Positions 15,847 to 25,488 of a DNA stretch of 64,000 nucleotides are shown here, one piece after another (position 1 is the first letter of the stretch; each line of letters opens with the position of its first letter). The notes below the pieces were generated by a model. It was not told the DNA's origin. It searched no databases and saw only the letters and a list, made by a program, of their open reading frames with translations. The position numbers were made by a program, and so were the translations under genes. Origin of the DNA: Candidatus Gastranaerophilales bacterium (GTDB lineage: Bacteria > Cyanobacteriota > Vampirovibrionia > Gastranaerophilales > Gastranaerophilaceae); contig CALVFU010000001.1 in assembly GCA_944326905.1 (NCBI GenBank), positions 152,954 through 216,953 on the forward strand. Reading direction: 5' to 3'.

Positions 15847-18486
15847 ATGATTGGATTTTTATTAAAGCTGCTTGGGGATCCCAATGAAAAAAAGATAAAG
15901 CATATGATGGGCGTGGTGGAGCGTATAAATGCTCTTGAGCCGGAGTTTGAAAAATTAACTGATGAAGAATTGAGAGCAAAAACTGATGAATTTAAAACAA
16001 TATTATCAAAACGCCCTAAATCTGATAATGAAAAAGCTGATAGGATTTTAGAAAAAGAAGCACTTGATGCTATACTTCCGGAGGCGTTTGCAACTGTTCG
16101 CGAGGCAGGAAAACGTGTTTTAAATATGCGGCATTTTGATGTTCAGTTAATAGGCGGGTATTTTCTTCATAACGCGCATATTGCAGAGATGAGAACAGGT
16201 GAAGGTAAAACGCTTGTTGCGACACTGCCTGCATACCTTAATGCATTAACAGGAAAGGGTGTTCATGTTATTACTGTTAATGATTATCTTGCTAAGCGTG
16301 ACAGCGAGTGGATGGGTAAGATTTATAAGTTTTTAGGATTGTCAGTTGGTGTCATATTGTCCAATCATAATTCACCAACGGAATTTGAAGATAAAAGGGC
16401 AGCGTACGCTTGTGATATTACGTATGGAACAAATAATGAATTTGGATTTGACTATTTGCGTGATAATATGGCTGCAAGTGAAGACATGCTGGTTCAAAGA
16501 CCTTATAATTACGCAATTATAGATGAAGTTGACAGTATTTTAATTGATGAGGCGAGAACACCGCTTATCATAAGCGGCAGGGTAGAGCAGTCCGCTGAGG
16601 CGTATACTTTAATGGCAAAAATTGCTCCTCAGTTGACTAAAGATGTTGATTATGAAGTTGATGAAAAAAATAAAAACGTCATTCTTACAGAAGTAGGGAT
16701 TGACAGAGCGCAAGAATTAATCGGCTGCAAAGATTTATTTGATATAAATACCCAGTATGCCCACAATCTTTTACAGGCGCTAAAAGCAAAAGAACTGTTT
16801 ATTAAAGATACAGATTATGTAGTTAAAGACAATCAGGTTGTTATTGTAGATGAATTTACGGGGCGTTTAATGCAGGGGAGGCGCTGGTCTGATGGTTTAC
16901 ACCAAGCAATTGAGGCAAAGGAAGGGGTTGAGATTCAAGATGAAACCCAAACTCTTGCAAGTATTACATTCCAAAATCTTTTTAGATTATATCCTAAGCT
17001 CTCTGGCATGACTGGTACAGCAATGACAGAAGAGGCAGAATTTGGTAAAATTTATAATCTGGAAGTTACTTCTATTCCTACAAATAAACCGGATATAAGA
17101 AAAAATTATCCTGATGTAATCTTTAAAACTGAAGTTGTAAAATACAATAAAGTAGTTGATGATATTATAAAACAGCACGAATTGGGGCGTCCTGTTCTTG
17201 TTGGTACAATAAGTATTGAAAAATCAGAGTATCTCTCATCTCTGCTAAAGAAGCGGGGAATAAAACATAATGTATTAAATGCAAAACAGCACGAGCGCGA
17301 AGCTTATATTATTGCACAGGCTGGGCGCTTGGGGGCGGTAACAATTGCAACTAATATGGCAGGTCGCGGTACTGATATACTTCTTGGCGGTAACGCTGAG
17401 TATCTTGCGAAAGAAAAACTTGAAGCAATGAAGATATCGCCGGAAAATCCTGATTACGAAAGTATAAAGTCAAGAGTTCTTGCTGAAACAAAAAAATTAA
17501 CAGAAGAAGAGCATACAAAAGTAGTAGAGGCAGGCGGGCTTCATGTAATCGGCACAGAAAGACACGAATCACGCCGTATAGATAACCAGCTTCGCGGTCG
17601 TGCTGCGCGCCAGGGTGATCCAGGGTCTACTCGTTTCTTTTTATCTTTACAGGATAATCTTATGCGAATATTTGGCGGAGATAAGATGACTGCCATTATG
17701 AATATGATGAATGCAGATGAGGATATGGAAATTGAATCAGCAATTATTACTCGTCAGATTCAGGCAGCACAAAAGAAGGTGGAAACATATCATTTTGATA
17801 TAAGGAAAAGTGTACTAGAATATGATGATGTTATGAATATACAAAGAGAAAAGTTCTATGCTCAGCGTCGTAAAGTACTTAAGGGCAAAGGTTTAAGAGA
17901 AGATATCAAGTTTATGATTGAGCGCGAAATTGACAGACTCTTAAAGTCTTATATTACACCTGAAATGAGCCCTGAAGAGTACGTAAAAGAAGACATTGAG
18001 ACATTAATAAAAGAATTGCATTCAACTATTCCTCAGTTATCTTACATAGGTTTTGAAGATATTAAAAATTATAAATACCAAAGAATATATGATAACTTGA
18101 AAGATGCAGCCCTAAAAGCGTACGATGATCATGAGGAAGAGATTATTGATTTTTACAATAGAATCATGAAGCAGTACAACGGTGCAGACTATACAGAACA
18201 GATTCCATTTAGTGATGATAATCTTGTCCGCTCGCTTGAACGTGATATATTGCTGAGAGTTGTTGATAATAGATGGATAGATCATTTGCATAATATTGAT
18301 ATGCTGAGAGATGGTATTGGGCTGCGGGCGTATGGACAAAAGGATCCGCTTATTGAATATAAAAAAGAAGCGTATGATTTATTTAACAATATGATGCATG
18401 AAATTCAGGAAAATACAGTTAAGCATATATTTAGGGCAAAGTTTGGAATACAATTTGTTGACGGTACGGAACAAGAAATAGCGTAA
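15847..18486 (+). CDS. secA: Preprotein translocase ATPase SecA
   Basis: 879 aa, ATG after GAGGAG. SecA is the cytosolic motor that pushes preproteins through SecYEG. Visible: N-terminal FDVQLIGGYFLH, Walker A MRTGEGKTLVA, HVITVNDYLAKRD, Walker B IIDEVDSILIDEARTPLIISG, preprotein cross-linking domain, SGMTGTA, second nucleotide domain with ATNMAGRGTDI and LRGRAARQGDPGSTRF, and helical wing/scaffold. It ends HIFRAKFGIQFVDGTEQEIA with no C-terminal Cys-rich zinc motif, so SecB/phospholipid binding through that tail is absent. Followed two bases later by the Sua5-type gene, so co-transcribed. Confidence 0.98.
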   Translation: MIGFLLKLLGDPNEKKIKHMMGVVERINALEPEFEKLTDEELRAKTDEFKTILSKRPKSDNEKADRILEKEALDAILPEAFATVREAGKRVLNMRHFDVQLIGGYFLHNAHIAEMRTGEGKTLVATLPAYLNALTGKGVHVITVNDYLAKRDSEWMGKIYKFLGLSVGVILSNHNSPTEFEDKRAAYACDITYGTNNEFGFDYLRDNMAASEDMLVQRPYNYAIIDEVDSILIDEARTPLIISGRVEQSAEAYTLMAKIAPQLTKDVDYEVDEKNKNVILTEVGIDRAQELIGCKDLFDINTQYAHNLLQALKAKELFIKDTDYVVKDNQVVIVDEFTGRLMQGRRWSDGLHQAIEAKEGVEIQDETQTLASITFQNLFRLYPKLSGMTGTAMTEEAEFGKIYNLEVTSIPTNKPDIRKNYPDVIFKTEVVKYNKVVDDIIKQHELGRPVLVGTISIEKSEYLSSLLKKRGIKHNVLNAKQHEREAYIIAQAGRLGAVTIATNMAGRGTDILLGGNAEYLAKEKLEAMKISPENPDYESIKSRVLAETKKLTEEEHTKVVEAGGLHVIGTERHESRRIDNQLRGRAARQGDPGSTRFFLSLQDNLMRIFGGDKMTAIMNMMNADEDMEIESAIITRQIQAAQKKVETYHFDIRKSVLEYDDVMNIQREKFYAQRRKVLKGKGLREDIKFMIEREIDRLLKSYITPEMSPEEYVKEDIETLIKELHSTIPQLSYIGFEDIKNYKYQRIYDNLKDAALKAYDDHEEEIIDFYNRIMKQYNGADYTEQIPFSDDNLVRSLERDILLRVVDNRWIDHLHNIDMLRDGIGLRAYGQKDPLIEYKKEAYDLFNNMMHEIQENTVKHIFRAKFGIQFVDGTEQEIA

Positions 18487-18488
18487 AG

Positions 18489-19073
18489 ATGTTTAACGAA
18501 CAAGAAAAAGAAAAGATTATATCAGTATTAGAAAATGACGGTGTTATAGCCTTTGTAACTGATACTGTGTGGGGGTTAGGCTGCCTGCCTGATAGGGAAA
18601 AAGCTGTAAAAAAAATTTATGAAATAAAAAACAGAGAAGCTGCAAAACCTTTAATATTGATGTCTAATGAAATATATAATCTATTTCGTTTTGTAAAGCC
18701 TATACCGATGTCTGCTCAAAAGCTGATTAAGCAGCATTTTCCTGGAGCGCTTACAGTAGTTCTTGATAAATCTGCTGAGACTCCAGATTTTGTAACTTCA
18801 GGTATGAAAACAGTAGGTGTTAGAATCCCTGATAATCCTGTTTTTTCAGAAATTTGCAGGATAATACCGGGGCATGTACTTGCGACAACAAGCGCCAATA
18901 TATCACACGAGCCTCCTGCTTTAACGTATCAGGGGGCTGTGGATTGTGTAGGAAGTAAGGTTAATTATGTAGTAAATGATTATGGTTACAAATCTCTTGG
19001 AGTTGCATCAACAGTAATTGGGTTTGTTGACGGGGCAGTTAAGGTTTACCGCCAAGGTTCTGTTAGGATTTAA
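18489..19073 (+). CDS. L-threonylcarbamoyladenylate synthase (Sua5/YrdC/YwlC family)
   Basis: 194 aa, two bases after the secA stop. YrdC-domain proteins make threonylcarbamoyl-AMP for t6A37 in ANN-decoding tRNAs. Characteristic elements: GVIAFVTDTVWGLGC, KIYEIKNREAAKPLILM (the K-x-R-x3-KP motif), FPGALTVVLD, VGVRIPD and TTSANISHEPPA, ending VYRQGSVRI. Length fits the YrdC-only short form without a Sua5 C-terminal domain. Overlaps the convergent AAA gene by 11 bases. Confidence 0.93.
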   Translation: MFNEQEKEKIISVLENDGVIAFVTDTVWGLGCLPDREKAVKKIYEIKNREAAKPLILMSNEIYNLFRFVKPIPMSAQKLIKQHFPGALTVVLDKSAETPDFVTSGMKTVGVRIPDNPVFSEICRIIPGHVLATTSANISHEPPALTYQGAVDCVGSKVNYVVNDYGYKSLGVASTVIGFVDGAVKVYRQGSVRI

Positions 19074-20382
19074 TGTCAAGCTGTCGTGGTTTTATTACAT
19101 AGGTTTCAATTATATTTTTAAATGTATCAAAGGTTAATTTAATATTTTCATAATTTTTCCCTGCATTAGTGGCTCTTGTTCCCATGTCCATTGCTTCTTC
19201 AACAGCCTTGTCATATACTTTTTCTTTAAGTTCACGATATGAACATCCTTCTGTAAGTCGTGCAAGCTCTTCAAGAGCCTCATTATCTCTTATTAAAGCA
19301 GCAGTAAGTTTTGGGTGTTTTTTCATATATAATTTTAGTGCATTTTTACGTGCGTTATGATCAGGGTTGCCTACGAAAATGTATGAATTGAAACGGTCAA
19401 CTGCTGCTTGGTTCATATCTCCGGCTGTTTTGTTTACGGGGTTATAAATTTCATTGGTTGTACCGAATATTGATATATTTTTTCGAGTTTTGAGCTGGTT
19501 TATAATATCAAGCATTGTTGTAACTTCTTCGGTTTTGTGTTCAGAAGAAAAATGTTTAGATTCAGTTAGCAAACCATTAATTTCATCAAACAGAACAAAG
19601 TAGGGCTGATTAGGATTTTTATCAGCTTCTTCAATAATAGCTTTTGCTTTTCTTTGTAAGTTGCCGGATGTTTCGTGGAGCAGAGCAGTACCTTCGCTGC
19701 TTATTTTGAAATCGGCGACAAGAGCTCCGACTTCTTTTGCAGCTGAGTATACAAAATTTGTTTTACCTGTTCCTGGAGGACCATAGAGCATACACGACAT
19801 TTGCGGTTCTACACCGAAATAGGCAAAGAGTTCTTTATATTTTATCGGATTAATTATTTTTCTTTGAAATTCATCTTTTACTTCCTGCATACCGGGAAGT
19901 TTACTTAAGGGAATGATATTGGGATCATCTTTATAAGAAGTAAACATTGATATAGGTTTTGGCTTTTTGCCCATGCCTCCGAGGAGAGGTTTAAGACTAA
20001 TTGCAATTAAGATTGTAAGAATTACAGAGGTTGCAAGACCGGCAATTCTGTAAAAATTATCCCAGTCAAATTTATGATGTTCTTTGTGTTGAACCATTGG
20101 AAAATATATACTTGGTCTTTGCTGAGGTTGTGTTGCCTGCGGCTGGTAAATCCGCGGGGCTTGAATATCTCCGCTCTGATTTGATGTTGGACTTTGTTGT
20201 ACAAGTACGGGATATTGCGGTGCTGCAGCAACAGTAGTTTGAGCTGACTGAGGTGTAGTTTTTTGAAAACTGTCTTGCGTTGTCTGCGGGATTACTATTT
20301 TATACGCTTGGGCAGGCGCCTCTTGTTTGTAGTTATTTAAACCAGGGACTTGAGTCTCTGCACCAAAATTTACATTATACAT
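19063..20382 (-). CDS. Membrane-anchored AAA ATPase, FtsH-like without peptidase domain
   Basis: 439 aa. A GTG nine bases upstream would extend the frame, but AAGGAAG ends there and gives an eight-base spacing to ATG 20382, which I use. Starts MYNVNFGAETQ (F-G-A motif). Residues 20-95 are Pro/Gln/Thr-rich and probably disordered; one transmembrane helix lies at about 113-131; the AAA module has Walker A GPPGTGKT (201-208), Walker B FVLFDEING (Asp266, Glu267) and sensor-1 SIFGTTNE. The pre-module LPGMQEVKDEFQRKIINP resembles FtsH/proteasomal AAA proteins, yet the chain stops after the small lid and has no HEAGH protease. Upstream lies a TGTAA direct repeat (20465-20479) sharing 22 identical bases with the element before 32993. 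Confidence 0.85.
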   Translation of the reverse strand: MYNVNFGAETQVPGLNNYKQEAPAQAYKIVIPQTTQDSFQKTTPQSAQTTVAAAPQYPVLVQQSPTSNQSGDIQAPRIYQPQATQPQQRPSIYFPMVQHKEHHKFDWDNFYRIAGLATSVILTILIAISLKPLLGGMGKKPKPISMFTSYKDDPNIIPLSKLPGMQEVKDEFQRKIINPIKYKELFAYFGVEPQMSCMLYGPPGTGKTNFVYSAAKEVGALVADFKISSEGTALLHETSGNLQRKAKAIIEEADKNPNQPYFVLFDEINGLLTESKHFSSEHKTEEVTTMLDIINQLKTRKNISIFGTTNEIYNPVNKTAGDMNQAAVDRFNSYIFVGNPDHNARKNALKLYMKKHPKLTAALIRDNEALEELARLTEGCSYRELKEKVYDKAVEEAMDMGTRATNAGKNYENIKLTFDTFKNIIETYVIKPRQLDIKS

Positions 20383-20464
20383 AATAAACACTTCCTTAAA
20401 GACTTCTACACACCTATATTAAAACTAGTCAAATTTAAAAATTGACAAAAATAAAGGTATAAGT

Positions 20465-20479
20465 TTACAAAAATTTACA
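20465..20479 (-). promoter_or_regulatory. TGTAA-N5-TGTAA direct repeat upstream of the AAA gene
   Basis: Two TGTAA half-sites with period 10. The 22 bases covering it (20464-20485, minus strand) are identical to 32899-32920 on the plus strand. Confidence 0.6.
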
Positions 20480-20626
20480 ATAGGCGAAAGGGGAAAAATC
20501 TATAACTTTTTTGTGAGCTTACTATTTGTTTGTTTTTTTTTGAATAAAAGATGGGAAAATTTTGAGAAAATACTATTTGCGAAATGCTTGTATTGACTAA
20601 ATTTGAAGTTGAAACAGGATTAAAAT

Positions 20627-20655
20627 TTGATTTTTTATTTTTTTAACTATATAAT
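20627..20655 (+). promoter_or_regulatory. Sigma-70-type promoter for glyQ
   Basis: TTGATT (20627-20632), 17-base spacer, TATAAT (20650-20655), 40 bases before the ATG. Confidence 0.75.
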
Positions 20656-20694
20656 TATCAAGTGTAAAAAATACGTTGTATAGTTGGAAAAAGA

Positions 20695-21576
20695 ATGGCT
20701 CTTAATTTTCAGGATTTAATACTTAATTTATCAAGATTTTGGTCGGATTACGGCTGTATAATACAGCAGCCTTATGATATAGAAAAAGGAGCTTCAACAA
20801 TGAATCCTGCAACGTTTTTGCGCTCGCTTGGACCTGAACCGTGGTCTACAGCTATGGTAGAACCTTGCAGACGTCCGACTGATGCAAGATATGGTGAAAA
20901 TCCTAACAGATTAGGTCATTATTTTCAGTATCAGGTTATTTTAAAGCCTTCGCCTGATAATGCACAGGAGCTTTATTTGCAGAGCCTTGAGGCTATGGGG
21001 ATTGATTTATCCAAACATGATGTAAGGTTTGTTGAAGATAACTGGGAGTCTCCGACTCTCGGAGCTGCTGGTGTCGGCTGGGAGGTTTGGCTTGACGGTA
21101 TGGAAATTACCCAGTTTACTTATTTTCAACAAGTAGGAGGTTTGGAAGTTAAGCCTGTAGCGCTTGAGCTTACTTATGGTTTGGAGAGAATTGCTATGTA
21201 TCTTCAAAATAAAGAGTCCGTTTATGATGTCATGTGGAATAATGAACTTAAATACGGCGATATTTATCTCCAAAATGAAATAGAACAGTCTAAGTATAAC
21301 TTTGAATACTCAAATCCTGAGTTGTTATTTAAGTTATTTGATTTATACAGCCAGGAAGTTGATAATTGTGTTAAGGCAGAATTGGTACTGCCTGCTTATG
21401 ACTATGTACTAAAATGTTCTCATACATTCAATCTTCTTGATGCGCGCGGTGTTATATCAAAAGATGAAAGAATCAATTTTATAAACAGAGTAAGGACAAT
21501 GGCGTCAGCCGTAGCAAATTTATATGTGGAACAGAGACGGAAATTAGGTTTTCCGTTGTGTAAGGAAAGTAATTAA
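20695..21576 (+). CDS. glyQ: Glycine-tRNA ligase alpha subunit
   Basis: 293 aa, the normal length for the alpha chain of the bacterial (alpha-beta)2 glycyl-tRNA synthetase, which carries the class II catalytic core. Diagnostic: [63 protein letters not shown] (motif 2) and [14 protein letters not shown] (motif 3). The beta subunit gene glyS is not next to it; instead two permease genes follow, the first overlapping by one base (TAATG), so glyS must be elsewhere. Upstream GGAAAAAG is a weak ribosome site. Confidence 0.98.
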   Translation: MALNFQDLILNLSRFWSDYGCIIQQPYDIEKGASTMNPATFLRSLGPEPWSTAMVEPCRRPTDARYGENPNRLGHYFQYQVILKPSPDNAQELYLQSLEAMGIDLSKHDVRFVEDNWESPTLGAAGVGWEVWLDGMEITQFTYFQQVGGLEVKPVALELTYGLERIAMYLQNKESVYDVMWNNELKYGDIYLQNEIEQSKYNFEYSNPELLFKLFDLYSQEVDNCVKAELVLPAYDYVLKCSHTFNLLDARGVISKDERINFINRVRTMASAVANLYVEQRRKLGFPLCKESN

Positions 21577-23168
21577 TGACAGAAAAAAACAACTATCACA
21601 CCCACTCTTCTCTTTTGAGAAGTTTACTCAAACGTAAAAATCCAGATGAAATGATGGCAAGTGCAGAGAAGGGCGGCTTAGAAAAGACTTTAGGCGTCTG
21701 GGACTTGATTATACTTGGTGTGGGGGCTATTATAGGCTCAGGTATTTTTGCAATTGTCGGAGTTGCTGCTGCAACACCAGAAACAGGCGCAGGACCGGCT
21801 TTGATGGTATCTATGGTAATAGCGGCAATTGCGTGTGTCTTTTCGGCGCTTTGTTATTCTGAGTTTTCCTCAATGATACCTGTTGCCGGCGGAGCTTATA
21901 TATATACTTTTGCAACGCTTGGTGAATTTGCAGCGTGGATGGTCGGATGGATTTTAATGCTGGAATACGCAATTGGGTATATCGCTGTTGCGTGTGCCTG
22001 GTCAAATCATTTTATGCAGTTTTTAAGCGGATTTAAAGCTTTTTTGCCGCACTGTATTACAAATCCTCCTATTTGGCTTGTATCGGATTTTCGTTCTGCC
22101 GGAACATATTTAACGTCTCAAGGGATTGACCCGGTAAGCGTAATTCCTCATTTCGCCGGTATACCAATATGTATTAACCTCCCTGCCTTTGTTATTGTAG
22201 CAATAATAACTATGATATTAATAAAAGGAACGAAAGATTCTACAAAAATGGCAGCTATAATGGTTGTCGTTAAATTAGGGGTTATTGCTTTATTTGTAAT
22301 AGCCGGCGCCTTTTATGTAAAGCCTGAAAACTGGGTGCCGTTTGCTCCAAATGGGTTTCAAGGGCTATTTATGGGGGCATTTATAATATTTTTTGCATAC
22401 ATAGGATTTGACGCATTAGCTACAGCTGCTGAAGAGTGTAAAAACCCTCAAAAAGATTTACCGATTGGTATTATAGGGTCATTGCTTGTAACAACCATAG
22501 TTTATGTCCTTGTTGCACTTGTTTTGACAGGGGTTATGAAGACAAACGGGGCTCCTGTTCCTCAAGAGTTTTTAAAAGCGCCGATGGCATATATTATGGA
22601 GATGGTTGGTCAAAATTGGGTTGCAGGTTTAATTTCGGTTGGCTCACTGGCCGGGCTAACTTCAGTGCTTTTGGTTTTACAGCTTGCTGCAACTCGTATT
22701 CTTTATGCAATGAGCCGTGATAATTTCCTTCCGAGTATATTCCAAAAACTCCATCCCAAATTTAATACTCCGCATATTCTTACGTGGGTAGTAGGCATAA
22801 TTTGTATGATAGGAACACTTACTTTAGACTTAAATGTTGCTTCTGAATTATGTAATTTTGGAACCTTTACATCGTTTATAATTGTTTGTGTTGCCGTTCT
22901 TATATTAAGAAAAATTGACCCGGACAGGCCGAGACCGTTTAAAGTCCCGTTTTCTCCATGGTTCCCGCTTGCAGGTATAATTTTATGTACTGGTTTGATG
23001 ATTTTTTCAATGGTTATAAAACATTCACTTTCTGCACTGTTATTTCCTGTTTGGGTAATAGTCGGTATCATAATTTATGCTTGTTACGGGTATAAGAAGA
23101 ACAGGTTAATGGAAAGTAATAGTACACTGGAAGAAATAGAAAAAGATGAACATAAAATTACTACTTAA
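21576..23168 (+). CDS. APC-family amino-acid permease (cationic amino-acid transporter type)
   Basis: 530 aa, about 12-13 membrane helices. APC hallmarks: LGVGAIIGSGIFAIVG in TM1, YSEFSSMIPVAGGAYIY in TM3, MLEYAIGYIAVACAW, FIIFFAYIGFDALATAAEE in TM6-7 and DRPRPFKVPFSPWFPL near the C-terminus, matching the CAT/YfnA branch. Substrate probably a cationic or neutral amino acid or polyamine. The start overlaps the glyQ stop by one base and the end overlaps the next permease by 23 bases: glyQ and both permeases are one transcript. Confidence 0.93.
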   Translation: MTEKNNYHTHSSLLRSLLKRKNPDEMMASAEKGGLEKTLGVWDLIILGVGAIIGSGIFAIVGVAAATPETGAGPALMVSMVIAAIACVFSALCYSEFSSMIPVAGGAYIYTFATLGEFAAWMVGWILMLEYAIGYIAVACAWSNHFMQFLSGFKAFLPHCITNPPIWLVSDFRSAGTYLTSQGIDPVSVIPHFAGIPICINLPAFVIVAIITMILIKGTKDSTKMAAIMVVVKLGVIALFVIAGAFYVKPENWVPFAPNGFQGLFMGAFIIFFAYIGFDALATAAEECKNPQKDLPIGIIGSLLVTTIVYVLVALVLTGVMKTNGAPVPQEFLKAPMAYIMEMVGQNWVAGLISVGSLAGLTSVLLVLQLAATRILYAMSRDNFLPSIFQKLHPKFNTPHILTWVVGIICMIGTLTLDLNVASELCNFGTFTSFIIVCVAVLILRKIDPDRPRPFKVPFSPWFPLAGIILCTGLMIFSMVIKHSLSALLFPVWVIVGIIIYACYGYKKNRLMESNSTLEEIEKDEHKITT

Positions 23169-24681
23169 TAATCTTCTTAAGCGTAAAAGTACAGATGAAT
23201 TAATAGAAGCTACAAAGAAGTCAGAGTTAAAAAAGACACTGAATATCCTTGATTTAATAATAATAGGTATAGGGGCGGTTGTTGGCACAGGTATATTTAC
23301 TATTATTGGTACTGCAATTGTTGGAACTCCTGATTCAGCAGGGGCAGGACCGGCAATAATTTTATCCATGGTTTTAGCAGCTGTTGCATGTGTGTTTACT
23401 GCACTTTGTTACTCTGAAATTGCTTCAATGATACCAGTTGCCGGCAGTGCGTATACTTATACTTATGCAACTATGGGTGAATTTATGGCATGGATGGTCG
23501 GATGGATTTTAATGCTGGAGTATGCCATAGGAAATATAACAGTTGCAAGTGCTTGGACAGGTTATCTTGTGCAATTGCTAAGAGGGTTTAAGCAGTATTT
23601 GCCTGATTTTATTGTGCATTTTCCTTTATGGCTTAGAAATGACTATATTTCTATGCTTAGAATGTGTAAAGTCTACGGCTGGGATATACACGATAAAATC
23701 CCTTATTTGTTTGGGGTTATACCGATTTCAGTTAATCTTCCGTCCGTGTTCATCGTTCTTGCCCTTACGCTTTTGTTAATCAGAGGCGTAAAAGAGTCAA
23801 CCCGCGTAGCTGGGATTATGGTTGGACTTAATTTGTTTATGATATTAAGTTTCGTTGTTGTTGGTGCATTTTATGTAAAGCCTGAAAATTGGACTCCGTT
23901 TATGACAAATGGGTTTGAAGGCGTGTTTATGGGTGCATTTTTAATATTTTTTGCGTATATCGGTTTTGATGCAATATCTACTACCGCCGAGGAAACAGAA
24001 AATCCACAGAGAGATTTACCGATAGCAATATTAGGAACACTGGTTATATGTACTATTCTCTATATATGTGTAGCACTTGTTTTAACTGGGATTGTTCCTA
24101 TTTCACAAATAGATACTGGCGCCCCGATTGCGCATGCTATGAGTTTTATTAAAAAAGACTGGTTTGCAGGATTTATTTCTGTAGGGGCGCTTGCTGCTCT
24201 AACTTCTGTTCTTTTAATATATCAACTTGGAACAACGAGAATACTTTATGCTATGAGCCGTGATAGGTTTTTACCAAAAGGCTGGAGGCTTATTCATAAA
24301 AAATTTAGAACTCCGTATGTTATGACTTGGCTTGCAGGTATTGCGGTTATTGTATTTTCACTGTTTATGGATTTAAGGATTTCTGCTGAGTTATGCAATT
24401 TCGGTACATTTACATCATTTATAATTATTTGTATTGCAGTACTTATATTAAGAAAAACAGATCCCAACAGACACAGACCGTTTAAGGTTCCATTATCACC
24501 GATTTTTCCCATTTTAGGAATTGTTGTATGCGGAGGATTAATGGCTTATTCGCTTAAAGAGCTTCATGAATCGTCTGTATACTTTCCACTTTGGCTGCTT
24601 GCAGGAATTTTAATTTATGTTTTATATGGCTACAAACAAAAACGTATTGAAGAGAATCAGCGAAATAATCGCAATAATTAA
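23146..24681 (+). CDS. APC-family amino-acid permease, tandem paralogue
   Basis: 511 aa; begins inside the end of the preceding permease. Clearly a duplicate of it: KRKSTDELIEATKKSELKKT corresponds to KRKNPDEMMASAEKGGLEKT in the first copy, and IIGIGAVVGTGIFTIIG, YSEIASMIPVAGSAYTY, MLEYAIGNITVASAW, FLIFFAYIGFDAISTTAEE, HRPFKVPLSPIFP align block by block. Extracellular loops between TM3-4 and TM5 differ most, suggesting different substrate ranges. Start ATG 23146 chosen because the N-terminal NNLLKRKSTDE aligns with the first copy. Confidence 0.92.
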   Translation: MNIKLLLNNLLKRKSTDELIEATKKSELKKTLNILDLIIIGIGAVVGTGIFTIIGTAIVGTPDSAGAGPAIILSMVLAAVACVFTALCYSEIASMIPVAGSAYTYTYATMGEFMAWMVGWILMLEYAIGNITVASAWTGYLVQLLRGFKQYLPDFIVHFPLWLRNDYISMLRMCKVYGWDIHDKIPYLFGVIPISVNLPSVFIVLALTLLLIRGVKESTRVAGIMVGLNLFMILSFVVVGAFYVKPENWTPFMTNGFEGVFMGAFLIFFAYIGFDAISTTAEETENPQRDLPIAILGTLVICTILYICVALVLTGIVPISQIDTGAPIAHAMSFIKKDWFAGFISVGALAALTSVLLIYQLGTTRILYAMSRDRFLPKGWRLIHKKFRTPYVMTWLAGIAVIVFSLFMDLRISAELCNFGTFTSFIIICIAVLILRKTDPNRHRPFKVPLSPIFPILGIVVCGGLMAYSLKELHESSVYFPLWLLAGILIYVLYGYKQKRIEENQRNNRNN

Positions 24682-24683
24682 AA

Positions 24684-25325
24684 ATGAAGAGATTTTTTAC
24701 ATCATTATTAGATCTTATATATAAGCAAAAATGTTATTGCTGCTCTTCGTCGGAAGAAAACAGCAGACTTTGTACAAATTGTTATAACTCTCTTACTATG
24801 TGCGAACTTCAGCCGAGTAAGTTTGTATGCGGTGTTAATGTATATTGTGCCGGGCTGTATAATAAAAATCTGCAAAAAATGATACGCGGGCTAAAATACC
24901 ATAAACAGAAAGAAATGGCTTTTTATATTGCTAAATTTATGTATGAATATTGGCAAAATTTAGGAATAAGCTCTAAATTTACTATTATACCTGTGCCATT
25001 GCACTTTAAACGATTAAAGAAAAGGAAATACAATCAAGTAGAACTTATAGCAGATGAGTTTTCAAAATTAAGCGGTTATGAAATAAATACAAAACTAATA
25101 AAAAGAGTAAAAGAAACCCAGCCGCAGTATAAGTTAAGCAGAATTGAACGGCTGGATAATTTAAAAGACGCGTTTGAAGTTAATAAAGAAGAGTATAGGG
25201 GCGGCAGTGTATTAATTTTAGATGACATATCCACGACAGGCTCTACGTTTGAGGTGATGGTGAACGAATTAAAATATAACGGAATTAATAATATAATTTG
25301 TTTTGCAGCCGCTACACCGTTTTAA
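24684..25325 (+). CDS. comF: ComF-family phosphoribosyltransferase-like protein
   Basis: 213 aa, two bases after the permease stop. Type I PRTase fold with the ComF layout: N-terminal Cys4 zinc motif (Cys17, Cys20, Cys30, Cys33), RGLKYHKQKEMA, IPVPLHFKRLKKRKYNQ (the typical PVP...R.R.R.FNQ box) and PRPP loop VLILDDISTTGST. ComF in competent bacteria is needed for DNA uptake and binds helicase/priA-type proteins. Here it ends the glyQ-permease unit; no other competence gene is nearby. Confidence 0.92.
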   Translation: MKRFFTSLLDLIYKQKCYCCSSSEENSRLCTNCYNSLTMCELQPSKFVCGVNVYCAGLYNKNLQKMIRGLKYHKQKEMAFYIAKFMYEYWQNLGISSKFTIIPVPLHFKRLKKRKYNQVELIADEFSKLSGYEINTKLIKRVKETQPQYKLSRIERLDNLKDAFEVNKEEYRGGSVLILDDISTTGSTFEVMVNELKYNGINNIICFAAATPF

Positions 25326-25488
25326 TTTGCAGGATTACAAAAATATAGCGGTAAATTAAATAATTTTTCGCCTATACCTTTTATGTAACGAAATGTTAAT
25401 AAAATTGTAAAAATAAGCAATTTTATTATAAATAAAAACTTTATATTAATGTAAGGTTAGTAATAGGAAAATTTGCAGGAGGTTGTTT

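Larger units (their letters stand above)
20383..20694. other. 312-base divergent intergenic region
   Basis: Holds, from left to right, the AAA gene leader, the direct repeat at 20465-20479, an AT-rich spacer with no recognisable gene, and the glyQ promoter. No RNA gene or terminator seen. Confidence 0.7.

Noticed and set aside
21576..24681. Large direct repeat or recent duplication of the permeases
   Set aside because: The copies are clearly diverged at DNA level; ancient paralogues.
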